Assembly (NCBI GenBank): GCA_029945375.1
Contig: CM057067.1
Span: 806,001-870,000, forward strand
Reading direction: 5' to 3'
From: Agaricus subrufescens
Taxonomy: Eukaryota; Basidiomycota; Agaricomycetes; Agaricales; Agaricaceae
Length of the DNA: 64,000 nucleotides
Part shown: positions 58,496 through 64,000 of the stretch, in pieces
Layout of the letters: the number at the start of each line of letters is the position of its first letter
How positions within the stretch are numbered: position 1 is the first letter of the stretch
Program-made: the position numbers and the translations under genes
Notes under the pieces: generated by a model
Told to the model about the DNA's origin: nothing
Seen by the model: the letters and a program-made list of their open reading frames with translations, nothing else
Database searches by the model: none

Positions 58496-60543
58496 ATGTC
58501 CGACCTCGACGACGAAATCCTCGAACTCGCCGGCGCTGTAGAGAAAAAGCGCAAAAGGTCTCATGGCTCCAAGCCCAACAAACGTCGCAAGGAAGAGTGA
58601 GCTGAGAGCACACGCCCAAGGAAAACCTCAACTGACATTTAATGGTATTAGTCCGTTAGCGACCAGTGACTCTGAGCAGCTTCCTGAGAGCGAGGAGGGG
58701 GACTTGGACCCGTATCCCCTAGATGGAAAATACAAGGACGAGTACGATAGACAGCTGTGCGTATCAAGGCGGCCACCATGCTCCCAGAAAAATCTAACCC
58801 AAGTGCCAGGCTTCTGCAAATGTCGGAAGTGGAGAGAGAGGACATTCTTTCTCAACGTCTGGAAGAGAAGCAGCAGCTGTTGGACAAGCGTCTACTATCA
58901 CAGATGGTACAGCAGCAACGCGGCGGTGCAAGTGACGATACGGTCGCGAAAGCTGCCAAACGTGAGGAAACTCGTGTCCGCTTTAGATCACCTTTCAACC
59001 ATCTCCACAGGTCAGCATACAGCCAGGGGTGCAACGAAAGAAAAATCTAGCAAGCTTGCTGAACTCAAGGCAAAGCGAAAGGCGAAAGACGAGAGGAAAA
59101 GGGTATGTTTCTATGCCAAGTCACCACTAGTCAATGCTCACCCTCCTCTCAAAAGAATTCCTCGCCCAAAAGGGACCGCTCATCTTCGCCTATGGACATG
59201 GAAATTTCAGATGGCGAATCGGAGGATGGACAAATAACTAAATTTGAGCAGGAGGAAGAGAAAGTTGGCCGAATTTTTGACAAACCTTCATCGGACAGCG
59301 AACCTGTTACGCATGAAGACGTCGAAAAATGTCGTTTGACGAGGGACTTGCTCGCCAAACACGCTCTAGCGCCCTGGTATGAGGATTATGTCAAGGGTCC
59401 GTTGTTCGTTGTTTGTCATGAAACCCCACGCTCATGAGATTATAGGTGCATTTGTGCGTTATCTGGTAGGGAATGACCAAGGGCCTGTATACCGAATCTG
59501 CGAAATACAGAGTATGTGTCCTCAAGGTACTCTCCTTTTTCAGTGTCGCCCATGACATTTCCAGACCTTGCCGCCGACTTTGTTAAACCGTACAAGATTG
59601 ACGAAAAAATGATAAATCAAGCGTTGGAACTCAAACATGGAAAATCTGTGCGCGTCTTTCCAATGGATAAGGTATCAAACGGGAAATTTTCACAAGTACG
59701 TTTGCTATTCTCTACAAGAGCATACTTATGAACCTCTTGAGGTCAGAAAGAGTTTGAGCGCTGGAAAAGTACATGTGAATCCGAGGGAGTGAAACTTCCT
59801 ACGAAGCGCGATCTCGAGAATAAGTCTGCGCAGCTACATAAACTACCAACTCAACCAATCACGGAAGTAAGCCATATTAACTTTCTGTTTTGTATATGGT
59901 AATATTGACCCAAACGAAAGAGCGATATCAACGCTATGCTCGCCCGTAAATCTCAATTGCAATCTCACAAGTCGTCTGGAAATGCCACACTAGAACGATC
60001 AAGACTCAACGCCGCACGTGCTCTAGCCATTCGGCGTAATGATCTCGAAGAAGTTGCACAGATTGATAGTCAGATAGCTTCTCTCGGCCCATCACGCCCT
60101 CGCCACACAGAAGATACGGTTGATCCGTTAGCAAAGGTTAATGAAAGGAACAGAAGAGCCAATATGGAAGCTGTAAGACAAGCCGAGTTGGTCGCATCGG
60201 CTAGAAAGAGGAATGAAAGAAAGCTGGCGGCTGCTGGAACTCCTACACCGGTGTTGGATCCTAGTGCGAGGTTGAAGACACTACCGAGAATGTTTAATTC
60301 AGCGACTCCTACAACGTCTAGGTCTGTTCTCATACCTGCTAAAACGTCCTACCTGTCTGTTTTTTTCTGTCATTGATTTTTGTTTTTTTTTGTAGACCGG
60401 GAACACCCGGGGGGACACCTCAACCGGTTTTGGCGCCTTTGGCAGTACCAGCCTCTGCTCTATCGATGAGTGCTAGTGGTGGTGCGAAGACGTTTGAAGC
60501 GTCGGTTATAGATGCCGTTGAGGTTGATTTGGGGGATTTCTAA
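58496..60543 (+). CDS. RTF1: RTF1 subunit of the Paf1 transcription elongation complex (Plus-3 domain)
   Basis: Nuclear protein of the Paf1 complex that travels with RNA polymerase II and promotes H2B ubiquitination. It starts MSDLDDEILELAGAVEKKRK with a basic stretch, then the acidic ASDSEQLPESEEGDLDPYPL. An RTF1-typical block follows: EREDILSQRLEEKQQLLDKR and SKLAELKAKRKAKDERKR. The next part is acidic/serine-rich (DMEISDGESEDGQ). The Plus-3 domain covers EDVEKCRLTRDLLAKHALAP, WYEDYVKG, FVRYLVGNDQGPVYRICEI, FVKPYKIDEKMINQALELKH and SVRVFPMDKVSNGKFS. After it, FERWKSTCESEGVKLPTKRD and RSRLNAARALAIRRNDLEEV lead to a disordered tail ending VIDAVEVDLGDF. The stop is at 60541-60543. At least eight short introns. 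Confidence 0.93.
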
Positions 60544-60943
60544 AAGCGGGGTGTTGTATATGTTCTGCTTCTTTTTGGGTTCCATTCATTAGGGAGTTGG
60601 GTTGATAAATTTTTTGTACGCACTACATACATAGTTTCTGTTGTTTATGGAAGGATTAAAGCGCTGTTTTTCTGTTTTGCTTTCCACCTGTTCATAGTTA
60701 CATATATAATTACAACTACTCAATATATCAATGATCATTGTTCTGAGGAGGTTGGCTATTTGTGAGCTGATATTGCGTTTTGTGTGAGCCGGTTACTTTG
60801 CCGACCCAGTGGGCCCCACATTGAAAGGGACATCACAGAATATCCGGCTGTTTTTATTCGGCACCTTGCGCTGAGAACCATTCGTTCAACATTCCCCCTT
60901 CACAAATAGCTCTTCGACTTTTCTGATATAACTCGTTGAGAAA
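60544..60943. other. Spacer with 3' UTR of RTF1 and promoter of the first trio copy
   Basis: 400 bp; no RNA gene or repeat recognised. The last 60 bases resemble the upstream sequences of trio copies 2 and 3 (TTCTGMTATAA before the start). Confidence 0.5.
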
Positions 60944-61511
60944 ATGGGCCGGCGACCTCGTGGACCTCGAATGGCTTGGTTCAGTGGCTATCGTATCTCA
61001 TACGAAATGTGGTGTCAGTAGACCGAGACTCTTCCGGAACACAAACTACCGCCCGGGGCTTTGTTGCCTAATCCTGAATACATTGACTTTGTTAGTCGCG
61101 GTGAAGCGTACTACCTCCTCGATGTGCGTTCGCTCTGATTTATCTTATTATATTTGGCTCGATCTCAGGCTCTTGTTCTCGAAGACGAAAAACACGAAAT
61201 GAATACTACTCCGATCACTGTTTTCCTTCCGGTTCGATGGGTTGAATATAGCAGTGAGGATCAAGTTGTACTACCAGGCCAACCGGCTTACGACGAGAAC
61301 ATTCGTCGCGAAATCGAGAGTGATAGGGTGCAATTTCAATACTTCTTGAAATTCGTCGAGGAGCAAGGAGCTCCGTTGGGCGAAGATAAGGTTGAGTTTG
61401 GGTGGCAGAAGGAGCTTGATCCTCATGATGATTGGAGAGGTGTATGTTTTCTGTGTCTGGCCTGCTTGCGTATAGCTGCTTATTGAAGTTTATGTCTCGT
61501 TCCAGTGGTAG
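60944..61511 (+). pseudogene. Unknown-family trio, copy 1 (broken by stop and deletion)
   Basis: First of three tandem copies of a gene I do not recognise. The frame starts MGRRPRGPRMAWFSGYRISY then EMWCQ, and hits TAG at 61019-61021 where copies 2 and 3 have TGG (Trp). Downstream it continues ETLPEHKLPPGALLPNPEYI. It lacks 61 bp present in copy 3 that encode the block from YIYWKEG to MPRPR. After the intron the frame resumes LEDEKHEMNTTPITVFLPVR, FLKFVEEQGAPLGEDKVEFG and ends DPHDDWRGW. The second half is still open, so inactivation looks recent. Readthrough or re-initiation cannot be excluded. Confidence 0.7.
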
Positions 61512-62253
61512 AACGATCCAGGTGTAACATATGTCCTCTACTTACAATGGGACCACTGGAGTGTAATTCTGGAACGAAAACGAGCCTGTCATAGTCTTCT
61601 ATTCCCCGTTGTGGGTTATAATGATCCAAAATGACAAGTCGTTAGTTAGAACTACTCCTTCATCCATAAGACCCGTCTGAAGCAAACTGTTGGCTAAAAT
61701 AATTCCTTGATCAGAGTGACCAGACCCCGACACTAGGAAAGTTGGGGAGCATGAGTAAATACAGACTGCAGCCGGATAGTGAAACCTTTCGGCCTGAAAT
61801 TGCTTCGTCTCTCCGCATCCAACCCTGGTATTCGGCTGTAAAATCATGCCCAAATGCGTTAGCTTGGCCGGTGTGGGGAGGGCCCCAGCTTTACCCATAA
61901 GGACCGCTGGTTATAATGGGTTCGGGTAGCAAACTGTTGTCTCGAACGATTTTTTTTTCAAAAAGAGATCAGATACCGACACCAGACTTTTTGTTTTAGC
62001 AGAAGTAACCACGAACAGGTGGTGAAATCTTTTGTCCTTTATTGCTTCGTTTCTGTTTCATGTTATTTGTCTGTAAAAACCCTGCCCGAATACAGTGGCT
62101 CGGCAAGGGAGGACCTCGGCTGCTCCCGTCACGAACCTACGATTATTTTCTCATGTGACGCTGGATGTTGGACTACATAAAAACTGTCGGGTTGGTACTT
62201 CAACGGCCCCCTCACGCGTTGCTTCTCGCCCGTTCTGCTATAATTCGTTCAAA
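61512..62253. repeat. Duplicated spacer between trio copies 1 and 2
   Basis: Contains blocks that recur after copy 2. TATAATGGGTTCGGGTAGC (61916) matches TATAATGGGCCCGGGTAGC (63095). AGATACCGACACCAGA...TTTTGTTTTAGCAG (about 61970-62002) matches about 63149-63182. A further half-copy (TATAATGATCCAAAATGAC at 61617) is present. The duplicated unit is therefore about 1.2-1.3 kb, gene plus spacer. Confidence 0.65.
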
Positions 62254-62875
62254 ATGGGCCGGCGATCTCGTGGACCTCGAATGGCTTGGTTTAGTGGCTA
62301 TCGCATTTCATACGAGACGTGGTGCCAATGGGTTGAAACTTTTCCAAAACATGAACTACCGCCCGGAGCTTTGCTGCCTGATCCTCAATACCTCGACTTT
62401 GTCAGTCGGGATGAATCATATTACCTTCACAGATATATATACTGGAAAGAAGGATTTCCACGGAGATATAGAAGGAAGATGCCGAGACCTCGATGTACGT
62501 TCACTACTTTATCTTATTTTATTTGGGCTCACTCTCTTGTTCTCGAAGACGAAAAACTTGAGATAAATACTACTCCTATCACTGTTTTCCTTCCGGTTCG
62601 ATGGGTTGCATATAGCAGCGAGGATCAAGTTATACCCAGCAAACCAGGTTACGACGCGCAGATTTGTCAAGAAATTGAGAGTGATAGAGTGCAATTCCAG
62701 CACTTCATGAATTTTGTCACAGAGCAAGGAGCTCCATTGAGCGAAGATAAGGTTGAGTTTGGCTGGCAGAAGGAACTTGACCCCCACGATGACTGGAGAC
62801 CCGTATGTTTTCCGCTGTGCCTGGCCTGCCTGAATACAGCTACTCATACAAGTTTATGTGTTGTTCCAGTGGTGA
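62254..62875 (+). CDS. Unknown-family trio, copy 2 (intact)
   Basis: Probably the functional copy. It starts MGRRSRGPRMAWFSGYRISY, then ETWCQWVETFPKHELPPGAL and ESYYLHRYIYWKEGFPRRYR. A basic stretch RRKMPRPR precedes an intron (GTACGT donor). The second exon reads EKLEINTTPITVFLPVRW, IESDRVQFQHFMNFVTEQGA and LSEDKVEFGWQKELDPHDDW. The last intron splices to RPW and a stop at 62873-62875. About 180-190 residues. No signal peptide, no membrane helix and no known domain; aromatic- and charge-rich. The N-terminus G-R-R-x-R-x-P-R-M-A-W is identical or nearly so in all three copies. The exact position of the middle intron's acceptor is uncertain. Function unknown. Confidence 0.65.
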
Positions 62876-63510
62876 AGCAATTCAGGGTGTAACGCTATAT
62901 ACATATATTGAGAACAGAATGTAGCTTTAACTCGAATTTCTTTCTCCTTTCCTTCTGGACCTGTTGAACTAAAGGATCTCATTTCCTGATCAGCTTTGAC
63001 AAAGATTATCATTGGAACGACCGGGCGTTGGTTGTGATGACCCGAAAATGCCAAGTCGATAGGTATAGCAACTTTACTCATAAGGACCGTTGGTTATAAT
63101 GGGCCCGGGTAGCAAACTATGTCTCGAACGACTCTTTTACAAAAGAGACCAGATACCGGCACCAGAAATTTTGTTTTAGCAGGAGTAATCACGAACGGAT
63201 GGTGAAATTCTTTGTCCTTTATTGCTTTGTTTCTGTTCTATCTACTTTACGTTATTTTAGTTAATATACTCCCCCTCCTTTTTTATGGAGAACCCTGTCA
63301 TTTGTCTGTAAAAACCTGGTAAAAACTCCGCCCGAACACAGTGGCTCGGCAAGGGAGGACCTTGGCTGCCATTGTGACAATCCTTCGATTATTTTCTCAT
63401 GTGACGCTGGATATTCATTGGACTACATATAAACCCTAGGAGTTAGCCACTCATACTTCAACGTTCCCCCCACACATTGCTTCTCGTCCTTTCTGCTATA
63501 ATTCTCGCAA
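62876..63510. repeat. Duplicated spacer between trio copies 2 and 3
   Basis: Second copy of the spacer described to the left, with the TATAATGGGCCCGGG block, the AGATACCGGCACCAG block and GTGGCTCGGCAAGGGAGGAC (63341), also at 62095. ATAAACCCTAG-like sequence about 80 bp before the start may act as the TATA region. Confidence 0.6.
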
Positions 63511-64000
63511 ATGGGCCGGCGATCTCGTGAACCTCGAATGGCTTGGTTTAGTGGCTATCGCATCTCATACGAAACGTGGTGCCAATGGATTGAGACTCTT
63601 CCGGAACACGAACTACCGCCCGGAGCTCCTCAGCTAGATCCTCGATACGTCGATACCGTCAGTCGCGGTGAATCATACTACCTCCACATATATATCTACT
63701 GGAAAGAAGGACTTCCACGGAAATATAGAAGGAAGATGCCGAGACCTCGATGTACGTTCGCTCTACTTTATCTTATTTTATTTTGGCTCACTCTCTTGTT
63801 GTCGAAGACGAAAAACTGGAAACGAATACTACTCCTATCACCGTTTTCCTTCCGGTTCGATGGGTTGAATACAGTAGCGAGGATCAAGTTGTACCAGGTC
63901 AACCAGGTTATGATGAGAACATTTGTCGAGAAATTGAGAGTGATAGGGTGCAATTCCAGTACTTCTTGAAATTCGTCGAGGAGCAAGGAGCTCCGTTGAG
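63511..64000 (+). CDS. Unknown-family trio, copy 3 (cut by window edge)
   Basis: Third copy. It starts MGRRSREPRMAWFSGYRISY, then ETWCQWIETLPEHELPPGAP, ESYYLHIYIYWKEGLPRKYR and RKMPRPR before the intron at about 63754. The second exon reads EKLETNTTPITVFLPVRW, DENICREIESDRVQFQYFLK and FVEEQGAPLS, then leaves the window. No stop interrupts the visible coding exons. The intron differs from copy 2 by two extra bases. That makes the through-frame open in copy 2 but shifted here, which supports it being a real intron. Confidence 0.65.

Noticed and set aside
1..64000. CRISPR arrays, prokaryotic operons or phage genes
   Set aside because: No regularly spaced identical repeats were seen, and the genes are intron-rich and eukaryotic.

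Overview
This window is nuclear DNA from a filamentous basidiomycete, most likely an Agaricomycete. Genes are split by many short introns (about 45-65 bp, GT...AG). The gene content also fits: fungal membrane families DUF6534 and DUF6533, a secreted unspecific peroxygenase, paired GH28 pectinases and a NoxB-type NADPH oxidase. No bacterial or organellar signal was seen. I cannot name the species.

Layout, left to right. 1-329 (-): 5' end of the ribosome-biogenesis GTPase NOG1, cut by the window edge. 1.4-5.5 kb (-): two DUF6534 membrane proteins. 6.5-12.0 kb (-): the large AAA/VWA protein VWA8. 12.4-16.6 kb (-): the HOPS/CORVET subunit VPS39. 16.9-26.3 kb (-): four tandem 2-oxoglutarate/Fe(II) oxygenases. 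At least two of the spacers between them contain decayed copies of the VPS39 5' end, so VPS39 marks the founding edge of the duplication. 27.5-29.8 kb (-): an Arp2/3-regulating Ldb17/Dip1/SPIN90 protein. 30.7-31.3 kb (+): a small proline/helix-repeat protein, possibly CipC-like. 31.3-35.4 kb: gene-poor, with a broken retroelement trace. 35.4-36.7 kb (+): unspecific peroxygenase. 38.7-43.1 kb (+): two GH28 pectinases. 43.4-45.6 kb (+): NoxB. 46.3-47.5 kb (-): a class I glutamine amidotransferase. 50.3-51.7 kb (+): a DUF6533 seven-helix protein. 52.6-53.7 kb (-): ADE1.

53.8-57.6 kb: two tRNA-Arg(ACG) genes flank an array of seven related elements (about 155-300 nt). Each has complementary ends, and six of the seven have a clear hairpin near the 5' end. 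The stems are kept by compensatory base changes, which points to a structured RNA family I do not recognise. This is the most interesting part of the window.

57.7-60.5 kb: divergent Hikeshi/OPI10 (-) and RTF1 (+). 60.9-64.0 kb (+): three tandem copies of an unknown small gene. The first is broken by a stop codon and a 61-bp deletion; the third runs off the right edge.

Housekeeping functions (NOG1, VWA8, VPS39, LDB17, ADE1, RTF1, OPI10) alternate with lineage-specific, duplicating functions (DUF6533/6534, 2OG oxygenases, peroxygenase, pectinases, the terminal trio). Exon boundaries were placed by eye from splice signals and family conservation. Gene ends are usually firm; some start codons are less so.
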